Assembly (NCBI GenBank): GCA_015488545.1
Contig: WFNN01000193.1
Location: forward strand, 1-44,009
From: Thermaceae bacterium
GTDB lineage: Bacteria > Deinococcota > Deinococci > Deinococcales > Marinithermaceae
Length of the DNA: 44,009 nt
Direction: 5' to 3'
Part shown: piece after piece, positions 1 to 10,514 of the stretch
Numbering within the stretch: the stretch's first letter is position 1
Layout: every line of letters begins with the position of its first letter
Position numbers and translations under genes: made by a program
The notes under the pieces: generated by a model
Database searches by the model: none
What the model was told of the DNA's origin: nothing
What the model saw: the letters and a program-made list of their open reading frames with translations, nothing else

Positions 1-1
1 G

Positions 2-1003
2 TACGTGATCGGCCAGGAGGCGGCCAAGAAGGTCCTATCGGTGGCGGTCTACAACCACTACAAGCGGCTTCGCCACGCCGAGACCGGCGGGGACGTGGAG
101 ATCCAGAAGTCCAATATCCTGCTTATCGGGCCCACCGGGACCGGCAAGACCCTACTCGCCGAGACCCTGGCTCGGTTCCTCGACGTCCCCTTCGCGATCG
201 CCGACGCCACCACCCTGACCGAGGCCGGGTACGTCGGCGAGGACGTCGAAAACGTGGTTCTGAGGCTCCTCCAGGCCGCCGGGATGGACGTCGCAGCCGC
301 CGAGCGAGGGATCATCTACATCGACGAGATTGACAAGATTGCCCGCAAGTCGGAGGGCCCCTCGATCACCCGCGATGTCTCCGGCGAGGGGGTGCAGCAG
401 GCCCTGCTTAAGATCATCGAGGGCACCCTGGCTCAGGTGCCCCCCCAGGGCGGGCGCAAGCATCCCCACCAGGAGCTGATCGCGGTGGACACCCGGAACA
501 TCCTCTTCATTCTGGGCGGCGCCTTCGAGGGGTTGGAAGCGATCGTCAAGGCCCGGGTGGACGAAAACCCCATCGGGTTCGCCGCCGAGAGCCGCCGGAA
601 GGGGCGGGCCGAGGTCATCCCCGAGGATCTGGTGAAGTTCGGGTTGATCCCCGAGTTCGTGGGCCGGGTGCCGGTGATCGTCGAGCTCGAGGCCCTCGAC
701 GAGGACGCCCTGGTCCGTATCCTCACCGAACCCAAGAACGCCCTGGTGAAGCAGTACCAGGCCCTCTTCGCCATGGAGGGGGTGGAGCTCAGCTTTACCC
801 CGGCCGCCCTCCGGGCCATCGCCCGGCGGGCCCGCGAGCGGGGGACCGGCGCCCGCGGCCTCCGGGCGGTGATCGAGCGGGGGATGTACGAGCTCATGTA
901 CGCGCTCCCCGGGCGCCGAGTCGAGCGGATTGTTTTCGACGCCCGCCACCTCGACGACCCCCTCGCGGCCCTGGCCGAGGCCGAGCTCCGGCAGGCGAGC
1001 TAG
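2..1003 (+). CDS. clpX: ATP-dependent Clp protease ATP-binding subunit ClpX, 5' truncated by window edge
   Basis: Walker A GPTGTGKT, Walker [12 protein letters not shown], sensor-2 [13 protein letters not shown]-terminal zinc domain lies outside window; frame open to position 2. Confidence 0.95.
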   Translation, partial: YVIGQEAAKKVLSVAVYNHYKRLRHAETGGDVEIQKSNILLIGPTGTGKTLLAETLARFLDVPFAIADATTLTEAGYVGEDVENVVLRLLQAAGMDVAAAERGIIYIDEIDKIARKSEGPSITRDVSGEGVQQALLKIIEGTLAQVPPQGGRKHPHQELIAVDTRNILFILGGAFEGLEAIVKARVDENPIGFAAESRRKGRAEVIPEDLVKFGLIPEFVGRVPVIVELEALDEDALVRILTEPKNALVKQYQALFAMEGVELSFTPAALRAIARRARERGTGARGLRAVIERGMYELMYALPGRRVERIVFDARHLDDPLAALAEAELRQAS

Positions 1004-1013
1004 GTATTAAGCG

Positions 1014-3395
1014 ATGCGGCTCTTTACGCGTGAACACCGGCGGCCGCTCCTGCCACTGCGGAACTTGGTGCTCTTCCCCGCCGCCCAGGCCTGGGTGGAC
1101 GTGGGGCGGCCCGGTTCCAAGGCGGCGGTGGAGGTCGCCCTGGCTCGGGATAAGCGGCTGTTCTTGGCCACCCAGCGGGATCCGGCCACCAACCAGCCTG
1201 GGCTCGCCGATTTCTACCCGGTGGGCGTGGTGGCCGAGATTCGACGGGTGAGCCGGCTTTCCGACGGCACCCTCCGAATCCTGGTCGAGGGGATTGAGCG
1301 GGGCGAGCTTAAGGGGCTGGAGGAGGGGGAGTTTCCCGAGGCCCGCTACCGCCCGATCCCCGAGCCCCCGTCGGCCGACCCCGAACTGGTGCGGGCCCTT
1401 ATGGAGCGGGTGCGGTCGGCCTTCGACCGCTACGTCGCCGGTCACAAGGGCCTGCGGCTGGACCGCCACCAGCTCGAGGAGGTCCAAAAGGAGGCCGACC
1501 CCTCCCGGCTCGCCGACCGGGTGGCCCACCACGCCACCTGGTCCACCGAGGAGAAGGCCGAGGTCCTTGCCCGGGTGGCGGCGGAGGAGCGGCTGGAGTG
1601 GGTTCTCGGTCTGCTGGAGCGCGACCTCGAGCGGTTCGAGCTGGATCGCCGGATCGCCGCCCGGGTGAAGGAGCAGATGGACCAAAACCAGCGGGAATAC
1701 TACCTCCGCGAGCAGATGCGGGCGATCCAGAAGGAGCTTGGGGGCGAGGACCACGTCTCCGAGGTCGAGGAGCTGAAGGAGCGGATCGAAAAGAAGGGCT
1801 TTCCCGAGGAGGTCAAGAAGAAGGCCCTTCATGAACTCGGCCGCTACCAGCGGATGCAGCCGGGCAGCCCCGAGGCGGGGGTCATCCGCACCTACCTCGA
1901 CTGGCTTTTGGACCTGCCTTGGAGCGAGAAAAGCCAGGACACGCTGGACCTTGAACGCACCCGGGCCCAGCTCGATGCCGACCACTACGCGCTCGCCGAC
2001 GTGAAGGAGCGGATTCTTGAGTTCCTGGCGGTGCAGAAGCTGGCTGGTGAGGAGGGGGCCAAGGGGCCGATTCTCTGCCTGGTGGGCCCCCCGGGGGTGG
2101 GCAAGACCTCCCTGGGGCGTTCGGTGGCCGAAAGTATGAACCGGCGCTTCGTGCGGGTGAGCCTCGGCGGCGTTCGCGACGAGGCCGAAATCCGCGGCCA
2201 CCGGCGCACCTACGTGGGGGCGTTGCCCGGGAAGATCATCCAGGGAATGAAGAAGGCGGGTACCGTCAACCCGGTGTTCCTGCTCGACGAGGTCGACAAG
2301 CTGGGCGCCGACTGGCGGGGGGATCCGGCCTCCGCCTTGCTGGAGGTGCTCGATCCCGAACAAAACAAGGCCTTTCAGGACCACTACCTTGAGGTCCCCT
2401 ACGATCTTTCCCGGGTTTTCTTCATCGCCACCGCCAACACCACCGCCAGTATTCCCCGGCCCCTTCTGGACCGGATGGAGGTGGTCGAGATCCCCGGTTA
2501 CACCCCGCTGGAGAAGTTGGAGATCGCCCGCCGCCACCTCTGGCCCAAGGTTGCCCGCCGCGCCGGGGTGGCGGACAAGGTGAGGGTGAGCGACGAGGCG
2601 ATCGCCCGGATCATCGAGGAGTACACCGAGGAAGCCGGGGTACGCAACCTCGAGCGCGAGTTGGCCAAGGTGGCCCGGCGCATGGCCAAGGCCTACCTCG
2701 AGGCCCCCTGGGAGGGGGTCCGGGAGGTGGCCGCGGGGGACCTCGAGAAGCTTCTGGGGGTTCCCAGGTACCGCCGGGACCGCCGGGAGAAGGCGCCCCT
2801 GGTGGGGGCCGCCCAGGGCCTAGCCTGGACCCCGGTGGGCGGGGCGCTTCTCGTCGTCGAGGTGCTGGCCGTTCCCGGTAAGGGGAAGCTTAGCCTTACC
2901 GGTAGCCTCGGCGAGGTGATGAAGGAATCGGCCCAGGCTGCCCTCAGCTACCTCCGGGCCCACGCCGAGCGCTACCACCTGCCCGAGGGCTTTCACGAGC
3001 GCTGGGACCTGCACGTTCACGTTCCCGAGGGGGCGGTGAAAAAGGACGGCCCCTCCGCCGGGGTGACCATCGCCACCGCCATCGCAAGCGCCCTTTCCGG
3101 TCGCCCGGTTCGGGCGGACCTGGCGATGACCGGGGAGATTACCCTTCGCGGCCGGGTGCTGGCGGTGGGGGGCATTAAGGAGAAGCTAATCGCGGCCTAT
3201 AACGCCGGGGTGACCGAGGTTCTCCTGCCCCGGGAAAACGCCAAGGACCTGGCCGAGGTCCCGTCCGAGGTCCGGGAGGGGCTCCGCCTTACCCTGGTCG
3301 ACCGGGTCGAGGAGGTGTTGGAGGCCGCCCTTCTGCCCGCGCCCCCGCCCGCCGAACCGGAGTCCGACCGGCCCGCCGGGTGGGCCGGGGCCTAG
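1014..3395 (+). CDS. lon: ATP-dependent Lon protease
   Basis: 793 aa; N-terminal LON domain, Walker [10 protein letters not shown], Ser-Lys protease motif [16 protein letters not shown]. Confidence 0.97.
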   Translation: MRLFTREHRRPLLPLRNLVLFPAAQAWVDVGRPGSKAAVEVALARDKRLFLATQRDPATNQPGLADFYPVGVVAEIRRVSRLSDGTLRILVEGIERGELKGLEEGEFPEARYRPIPEPPSADPELVRALMERVRSAFDRYVAGHKGLRLDRHQLEEVQKEADPSRLADRVAHHATWSTEEKAEVLARVAAEERLEWVLGLLERDLERFELDRRIAARVKEQMDQNQREYYLREQMRAIQKELGGEDHVSEVEELKERIEKKGFPEEVKKKALHELGRYQRMQPGSPEAGVIRTYLDWLLDLPWSEKSQDTLDLERTRAQLDADHYALADVKERILEFLAVQKLAGEEGAKGPILCLVGPPGVGKTSLGRSVAESMNRRFVRVSLGGVRDEAEIRGHRRTYVGALPGKIIQGMKKAGTVNPVFLLDEVDKLGADWRGDPASALLEVLDPEQNKAFQDHYLEVPYDLSRVFFIATANTTASIPRPLLDRMEVVEIPGYTPLEKLEIARRHLWPKVARRAGVADKVRVSDEAIARIIEEYTEEAGVRNLERELAKVARRMAKAYLEAPWEGVREVAAGDLEKLLGVPRYRRDRREKAPLVGAAQGLAWTPVGGALLVVEVLAVPGKGKLSLTGSLGEVMKESAQAALSYLRAHAERYHLPEGFHERWDLHVHVPEGAVKKDGPSAGVTIATAIASALSGRPVRADLAMTGEITLRGRVLAVGGIKEKLIAAYNAGVTEVLLPRENAKDLAEVPSEVREGLRLTLVDRVEEVLEAALLPAPPPAEPESDRPAGWAGA

Positions 3396-4231
3396 AGGCG
3401 GGCGAGCAGTCGCCGGCCCCAAAGCGGCGCGAGCAGGAACCCGGTGGACCCGAAGCCCGAAAACAGCAGGCCCCCGGGCAGTTCGGCAAGCGGTTCCGGC
3501 CGCCGGAAGCGTACCCCCGACCACGCGCCAAGCACGGTCGGGGGCCGGCCCAAAAGGCGCGCGGCCCGCTCCCGGAGCTCGCTGAGCTCCCCGGCGGTGA
3601 GGGTGGGTTCGGCGTAGCGCTCCAGGGGGCGGTAGGTGCCCCCGATCACTCCGCCGGCGTGAAAGACCCCTTGGATCCGGCCATCCCCGGGCTCGGCCAC
3701 CCGTAGCAGGCTTCCGGCGGTAAGGCTTCCCCCGGGCAGGACCCCGGCGCCCTCGGCGCCGCCCGCCCATATCACCGGGCCGGGGAGGAAGCGGCCGTCC
3801 TCCAGCCAGATCCCCTCGCGTTCCAGGAAGACGACCCGCGCCCGTTCCCGGGTTATCCCGGAAAGGAGACCAGCCAGGAGACGGCGGGGACGGAGCCAGA
3901 AAGCCGTGGGCAGGAACAGGGCGTTTTTCTCCCAGCGATGGGGGAGACCGCTTTCCAAAAGCCCCACCTGCCAGCGCGGCACCGCGGCTTCCTCCACCAG
4001 GTGCACCAAGCCGTAGGCCAGGGGGACGAAACGGCGGTAGAGCCGGGTGGCGGCCTCGAGGGCTTCCGCGGCCTCCGGCACCGGCTTGCCCCGCTTGGCC
4101 CGCACCGGGTTCACGATGGCCGCCGGTGCGTGGCTGGCCCCGGCCCCGCGGGCCACCACCCGTACCCGGTAGCCGGCCTCGAAAAGGAGCCGGGCGGCCA
4201 CCGCCCCGGCGATGCCCGCTCCGACCACCAC
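3392..4231 (-). CDS. FAD-dependent oxidoreductase (DAO/glycine oxidase-like)
   Basis: Rossmann motif [23 protein letters not shown] at 4231 preceded by GGAGGG (4241-4246 complement) is a better start than 4384, which overlaps the upstream gene. Confidence 0.75.
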   Translation of the reverse strand: MVVGAGIAGAVAARLLFEAGYRVRVVARGAGASHAPAAIVNPVRAKRGKPVPEAAEALEAATRLYRRFVPLAYGLVHLVEEAAVPRWQVGLLESGLPHRWEKNALFLPTAFWLRPRRLLAGLLSGITRERARVVFLEREGIWLEDGRFLPGPVIWAGGAEGAGVLPGGSLTAGSLLRVAEPGDGRIQGVFHAGGVIGGTYRPLERYAEPTLTAGELSELRERAARLLGRPPTVLGAWSGVRFRRPEPLAELPGGLLFSGFGSTGFLLAPLWGRRLLARL

Positions 4232-4295
4232 AAAGTCGTACCCTCCGGGCCTGGCCCGCGCCGGCGCAGGCCAGGCTTGGGTGCCGGCCCCGCCC

Positions 4296-4631
4296 TCAGA
4301 ACCGGTAGCGGCCGCCTTCCCGGCGGGCCAGGCCCCTGGCCTCGAGGCCATCCAGCACCTCCTTGGCAGTGGTCCTGGGCACACCCGCGGCCCGGGCCAG
4401 CTCGTCCGGGGTGACCGCCCCTCGCCGGAAGGCGAGACGCATGGCCAGCCGTTCGAGCGCCCAGGGGGCCGGACCCCGGGCTTCCAGCCAGAGGGCCCAG
4501 CGGTGGGTCAGGACGGCCAGGATGAGTCCCGCAGCCAGCGCCGGCGGGATGGAGAGCAGGGTAAACCACACCAGGGTGAATCCGAGGGCAAAGCCGGCCA
4601 GCGCCAGGACCCAGCGAAGTACCCCGGGCAT
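4296..4631 (-). CDS. small membrane protein with C-terminal winged-helix-like domain
   Basis: 111 aa; two hydrophobic N-terminal segments then AVTPDELARAAGVPRTTAKEVLDGLEARGLARREGGRYRF. Confidence 0.7.
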   Translation of the reverse strand: MPGVLRWVLALAGFALGFTLVWFTLLSIPPALAAGLILAVLTHRWALWLEARGPAPWALERLAMRLAFRRGAVTPDELARAAGVPRTTAKEVLDGLEARGLARREGGRYRF

Positions 4632-4635
4632 GCTC

Positions 4636-5961
<1,326 letters not shown>

Positions 5962-5971
5962 CAGCCTCCGC

Positions 5972-6000
5972 ATTTTAGCACCGCCGGGGTCATTTGTCCT
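5972..6000 (-). promoter_or_regulatory. putative miaB promoter AGGACA-N17-TAAAAT
   Basis: -35 complement of 5995-6000, -10 complement of 5972-5977, spacer exactly 17. Confidence 0.5.
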
Positions 6001-6005
6001 ATAAT
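6000..6005 (+). promoter_or_regulatory. -10 box TATAAT, leaderless promoter of response regulator
   Basis: TATAAT followed by 7 nt then ATG 6013; no SD. Confidence 0.6.
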
Positions 6006-6012
6006 CTGGGGG

Positions 6013-6663
6013 ATGATCCGCATCCTGATCGCCGACGACCATGCCCTGTTCCGGGAGGGGCTTAAGAGCCTTCTCGAGGCCGAGCCCGACTTCCGGGTTA
6101 TCGGGGAGGCGGCGAGCGGGCGGGAGGCCCTGAGGGCCGCGCTGGAGACCCAGCCCGACGTGATCCTGATGGATATTCAGATGCCCGGTCTCGATGGGGT
6201 GGGCGCCACTAAGGAGATCCTCAAGGAAAACCCTGACGCCAAGGTGGTGATGCTCACCATGTACCGGCAGGACGCTTACGTCTTCGAGGCGGTTAAGGCC
6301 GGGGCCAGGGGTTACCTGCTTAAGGACGCCAGCGCCGACGAGCTCATCGACGCCATCCGGAGGGTGTACGCCGGGGAGGTGCTGCTCGACGCGGAGCTGG
6401 CCGAGCAGATTATTCAGGACTTCCGCGCCAAGGCCTCGGAGATCCCGACCGCCAGCCGGGCCGACCTCACCGACCGGGAGATCCAGATCCTCCGCCTGCT
6501 GGCCCAGGGGGCGACCAACCAGGAGATTGCTGACGATCTGGGCATCTCGGAGAAAACGGTGCGCAACCGGCTTTCCGAGATCTTCGCCAAGCTCCACCTG
6601 AACAACCGAACCCAGGCCGCCCTGTACGCGATCCGGGAAGGCCTTGCCGAATTCGAGGACTAG
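6013..6663 (+). CDS. NarL/FixJ-family response regulator transcription factor
   Basis: [22 protein letters not shown] receiver, [11 protein letters not shown], LuxR-type [39 protein letters not shown]. Confidence 0.93.
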   Translation: MIRILIADDHALFREGLKSLLEAEPDFRVIGEAASGREALRAALETQPDVILMDIQMPGLDGVGATKEILKENPDAKVVMLTMYRQDAYVFEAVKAGARGYLLKDASADELIDAIRRVYAGEVLLDAELAEQIIQDFRAKASEIPTASRADLTDREIQILRLLAQGATNQEIADDLGISEKTVRNRLSEIFAKLHLNNRTQAALYAIREGLAEFED

Positions 6664-7656
6664 GTGGACCCCCGCGCCCTGCTCTTTGCCTTCGCGCCGC
6701 TCGCCAGCGAGGAAGACCGGCGCGCCTTCCTGCTCGCCCGGCTAGCCGAGCGGGGGTTGGCGCCCCGGGTGGACGACGCCGGTAACGTGCTCGCCGGCGA
6801 GGGGCCGGTTTGGCTTTTGGCCCACTACGATACCGTGCTCCCCCCGACCCCCATCCGCGAGCAAAACGGGCGCTGGTACGCCCCTGCGGTGGGGGATAAC
6901 TCCAGTGGGGTGGCGGTTACCCTGGCGCTAGCGGGTACCCCCGGGGTTGGGGTGGCTTTCACCGTGGGCGAGGAAGGGCTCGGAAATTTGAAGGGGGCCC
7001 GGGCCTTCTTCGCAGCCCATCGCCCCCGCTGGGCGGTGGCGGTGGACGGCTACCTGGGGACCCTGGTCCCCTGGGCGGTGGGTTCGGTGCGGTTGGAGGC
7101 GCGCTTCCTTGGTCCGGGCGGGCACGCTTGGGGCGACCGCGGGCGCCCCAGCGCCAGCCACGCGCTGGGGTTGGCCCTGGCCGAACTCTACGCGCTCGCC
7201 CGGCCCCCGGACACCAGCCTGAACGCCGGGCGGGTTTGGGGGGGTGGTGCGATTAACGCCATCCCGGCCGAGGCCGGGCTCTGGCTCGATCTCCGCGCCC
7301 GGGACCCTGGCGCCCTTAAGCGCCTCTACCAGGAAGTCCGGGCGGTTCTCGCCGACGCCGCCGCCCAGGCCGGGGTTGAGGTTCGCCTGCACCGCTTGGG
7401 CGAACGCCCGGCGGGGGCGACTGCCCCGGAAAACCTGCTCGCAGCGGCCCAGGAAGCGGTTCAGGCGGTGGGGCTCTCGCCCGAGGTGCGGGCCGCTTCC
7501 ACCGACGCCGCCGCCGCCGTCGAGGCGGGGGTCCCGGCGATCGCGGTGGGGGCTTACCGCGGGGGCGGCGCCCACACCCCCGACGAGTGGGTTGAACCCG
7601 ACTCCTTGCTCACCGGTCTTGCCCTCCTAAAGGCGCTGCTGGCTCGGCTACCATAA
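6664..7656 (+). CDS. M20-family metallopeptidase/deacylase (possibly LysK-like)
   Basis: [11 protein letters not shown]...[10 protein letters not shown]...VGEEGLG...[11 protein letters not shown] motifs; GTG start directly abuts TAG of upstream gene. Confidence 0.75.
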   Translation: MDPRALLFAFAPLASEEDRRAFLLARLAERGLAPRVDDAGNVLAGEGPVWLLAHYDTVLPPTPIREQNGRWYAPAVGDNSSGVAVTLALAGTPGVGVAFTVGEEGLGNLKGARAFFAAHRPRWAVAVDGYLGTLVPWAVGSVRLEARFLGPGGHAWGDRGRPSASHALGLALAELYALARPPDTSLNAGRVWGGGAINAIPAEAGLWLDLRARDPGALKRLYQEVRAVLADAAAQAGVEVRLHRLGERPAGATAPENLLAAAQEAVQAVGLSPEVRAASTDAAAAVEAGVPAIAVGAYRGGGAHTPDEWVEPDSLLTGLALLKALLARLP

Positions 7657-7660
7657 GGAC

Positions 7661-7942
7661 GTGAGCCGCTTGCTCTCCGAAGGCGTCTACTACCTCTTTG
7701 TCGAAGGGCCCGAGGGGCCCGAGTACGCGAGCGTCCTCTTGGAGGACGGCCGTTACCTCTACGCCTTTTCCAGCGAGAAAGCCGCTCGCAGGGTGGCCGA
7801 GCGCCTGGCGGCTGAGGTCGGCTACTTCCCCACCCCGGCTGACCTCTTTGCCGGCTTGCCGCCCGATACCCGGGGATTTTTGCTCGACTACGACCCCGAG
7901 GCCGGCGAGGGCTACCGCATCCTCCGGGAGGAACTCGGGTGA
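7661..7942 (+). CDS. hypothetical protein (93 aa)
   Basis: GTG start, TACCAT-N6-GTG leaderless signal, 4-nt overlap with next gene. Confidence 0.7.
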   Translation: MSRLLSEGVYYLFVEGPEGPEYASVLLEDGRYLYAFSSEKAARRVAERLAAEVGYFPTPADLFAGLPPDTRGFLLDYDPEAGEGYRILREELG

Positions 7943-8781
7943 GGGTCGGGGTCCTGGATACCTGGCTGCCCCGCCGCTACCTCCCCTTCTGGGAGGCCTA
8001 CCTCACCGAGCTCGGGGCCCGGGTCGTCCGCCCCGAGGGACCGTTTCAAGAAGCCCTGAAAGCGCCGGCGCCGGACTGGGCCCCGCCTTCGCTCCGGGCC
8101 GTGCTGGGCCGAATCGACGAGCTTGCCTCCCGGGTGGACCGCGTTCTTCTTCCCGACGCCCAGCTCGGGATCGACGCCGAACGCGGGGGCGGCCAGTGCC
8201 CGTGGGTGCGCGACCTCGCCGCAACGGTGCGGGAGCTGCGCCCCACCGCCCCGCGGTTTTGGGTGGTTCCCGCCGAGCCCACCGAGGCGGCCCTTGGCCT
8301 AGCAGCTACTATCGGGGCCGAGATCGCCGAAACGCCCCGTCGGGTAACGCTGGCCCTGGAGCGGACCCGGCACCTCCTGGCTCCCCCGGGGCCGTTCGCC
8401 CTGCCGGGGGCAGCCGCAGAACCCGCTGTGGGGCTGGCCGCGCCCCCCTATCTGCTCGAGGAACCCCGCCTTTACCGCCCTCTCCTGGAGGTCCTCGCGC
8501 CCTTCGGCGTGGGGGTGGCTGACCGGCCGCCCGCCCTTTTGCGGGAGGAGGGCCGCCGGATGGGAACCCGCGCGGTTCTTCCCACCGACCTCGAGTGGGC
8601 GGGGGCGGCCCACTACCTGGCTCGCCGCCGGGGGGTGCGAGCGGTCGTTCTCCTGCTCGAGGATTGCCCCGGCCTTTGGCGGGTGGCCCGGTGGATCCAG
8701 GGGGCGTTGCCGGCCCGTTCGCTCTTGGTGCCCGTTGGTACCCCACCGGAGGACCTGCGCCGGGCGCTGGAGGCGGGGTAG
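7939..8781 (+). CDS. hypothetical protein, weakly resembling DUF2229/CoA-dehydratase activase-related proteins
   Basis: 280 aa; N-terminal RVGVLDTWLPRRYLPFWEAYLTELGARVV layout; GTGA overlap with previous ORF. Confidence 0.6.
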   Translation: MRVGVLDTWLPRRYLPFWEAYLTELGARVVRPEGPFQEALKAPAPDWAPPSLRAVLGRIDELASRVDRVLLPDAQLGIDAERGGGQCPWVRDLAATVRELRPTAPRFWVVPAEPTEAALGLAATIGAEIAETPRRVTLALERTRHLLAPPGPFALPGAAAEPAVGLAAPPYLLEEPRLYRPLLEVLAPFGVGVADRPPALLREEGRRMGTRAVLPTDLEWAGAAHYLARRRGVRAVVLLLEDCPGLWRVARWIQGALPARSLLVPVGTPPEDLRRALEAG

Positions 8782-8792
8782 AGTAGGGGCTG

Positions 8793-10514
8793 GTGGAGAC
8801 CGACCGGTCAGTCATCCACTACATCCGGCCTTACGCTTGGAAGTACGCGCTCGGGCTTTTGCTCGGTCTTCTCTCTCTGCTTGGTTCGGTCCTCGCCCCC
8901 TTCTTCCTGCGCCGGGCGATCGACACCGTCCAGGCCGGGCAACCCTTCCTCGTCTACGTGCTCGCGCTGCTGCTGGTGACCGCGCTGGCCGCCCTCTTCT
9001 CCTGGGGCCAGCGCTGGTTGGCGATCGTGGCCAGCCGGCAGGTGGAGGCCGACCTGAGGCGGGACCTCTTCGACCACCTCCTTAGGCTTGACCACGGCTA
9101 TTACCACGAAAAACCGGTCGGCGACCTCATGAACCGCCTCAACACCGACCTGCAGGCGGTGCGCGACATGCTGGGACCGGGGGTCAACATGGGGTTTAGG
9201 GTCAGCATCTTTATCGTGCTGGCCTTCGCCGCCATGTTCTGGGTCAACCCCGGTCTCGCCGCCTGGGTAGCGCTCGCAGCGGCGCCCGCGCTGCTGGTGG
9301 CCCGGGTTTTCATCGCCCTCGAGGAACGGCGCTGGCGGGCCGCCCAGGAGGTCTACGATCGGATCGCCGCCCGGGCCGAGGAGGTTCTAGCCGGCATCCG
9401 GGTGATCAAGGGGTTTGCCCTAGAGGACCGCGAGCGGACCCGGTTTACCGAGCTGAACCAGGAATACATCCGGCGGAATCTCGCGCTGGCCATGGCCGAA
9501 GGACCGATGCAGGGGGCGATGAGCCTTTTGATGGGGCTTGCGGTGCTGGTTCTTCTGGCTAAGGGCGGCAGCGAGGTGATCGCCGGGCGCATGACCCTCG
9601 GGGAGTTCGTTCAGTTCAACGCCTACCTGGCGCTTTTGACCTGGCCGGTGTTGGGGGTGGGCTGGGTGCTTGAGCTTTTCCAGCGCGGTCGAACCTCGTA
9701 CCGCCGTTTGCTCGAGCTCTTCGAGGCCCGCCCCAGGATCGCCGATGGGCCCGACACCGATTTCTCTATCACCGCGGTTGGCGGCGAGGTGGCCTTTGAG
9801 GAGGTGGGGCTTCGCCTGGGGGAACGCGAGGTTTTGAAGGCCATCACCTTGCGGCTTCGACCGGGGATGACCCTGGGGATCACCGGACGTACCGGCAGCG
9901 GCAAGACCCTGCTGGCCCGTCTGGTTCCCCGGATCCTAGATCCCACCGAGGGGAGGGTCCGCGTTGGCGGGGTGGAGGTCCGGAGGATTCCGCTCGCCGT
10001 CCTTCGGGGGGCGGTGGGGGTGGCCCCGCAGGAACCCTTTCTCTTTTCGGAGACGATTTTTGAGAACATCGCCTTCGGGATGGAACGGCCCGACCGTGCC
10101 AAGGTGGTTTGGGCCGCCAAGCTGGCGGGGATTCACGAAGAAATCGAGCGTTTTCCCGAGGGGTACGAAACCGTGCTCGGCGAGCGGGGGGTCACCTTGT
10201 CGGGGGGGCAGCGGCAGCGGCTGGCGCTGGCCCGGGCGTTGGCCAAGGAACCCGAGGTCCTGATTCTCGACGACGCCCTTTCGGCGGTGGATGCCGAGAC
10301 CGAGCACCGGATCCTCGAGGGCCTGCGGGGGGTCCTGGGAAGGCAGACCACCCTCCTGATCAGCCACCGGGTTACCGCCCTGCGCCACGCCGATTGGATC
10401 GTGGTCTTGGACCAGGGGAGGATCGTCGAGGAGGGCACCCACGAGGAGCTTCTGGCCCGGGGCGGGGCCTACGCCGAGATCGAGCGCCTGCAGCGTTTGG
10501 AGGAGGAGTTATGA
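8793..10514 (+). CDS. ABC exporter half-transporter (permease-ATPase), degenerate Walker B partner
   Basis: 6-TM + NBD; GRTGSGKT, LSGGQRQRLALARAL, Walker B VLILDDALSAVD (Asp in place of catalytic Glu). Confidence 0.95.
   Translation: METDRSVIHYIRPYAWKYALGLLLGLLSLLGSVLAPFFLRRAIDTVQAGQPFLVYVLALLLVTALAALFSWGQRWLAIVASRQVEADLRRDLFDHLLRLDHGYYHEKPVGDLMNRLNTDLQAVRDMLGPGVNMGFRVSIFIVLAFAAMFWVNPGLAAWVALAAAPALLVARVFIALEERRWRAAQEVYDRIAARAEEVLAGIRVIKGFALEDRERTRFTELNQEYIRRNLALAMAEGPMQGAMSLLMGLAVLVLLAKGGSEVIAGRMTLGEFVQFNAYLALLTWPVLGVGWVLELFQRGRTSYRRLLELFEARPRIADGPDTDFSITAVGGEVAFEEVGLRLGEREVLKAITLRLRPGMTLGITGRTGSGKTLLARLVPRILDPTEGRVRVGGVEVRRIPLAVLRGAVGVAPQEPFLFSETIFENIAFGMERPDRAKVVWAAKLAGIHEEIERFPEGYETVLGERGVTLSGGQRQRLALARALAKEPEVLILDDALSAVDAETEHRILEGLRGVLGRQTTLLISHRVTALRHADWIVVLDQGRIVEEGTHEELLARGGAYAEIERLQRLEEEL

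Noticed and set aside
894-2537. 547-aa antisense ORF opposite lon (and similar long antisense ORFs, e.g. 23827-24840, 25377-26654, 21025-22257, 30266-31303)
   Set aside because: High GC3 makes the opposite frame stop-poor; composition is Gly/Val/Leu/His-rich without domains, and the sense-strand genes are unambiguous
5962-6597. N-terminal 200-aa extension of the miaB ORF
   Set aside because: It is the antisense of the response regulator; MiaB homology begins at [10 protein letters not shown]
10109-10510. 134-aa N-terminal extension of the second ABC subunit
   Set aside because: Out-of-frame read of the first subunit; ATG 10511 with ATGA overlap is the natural start
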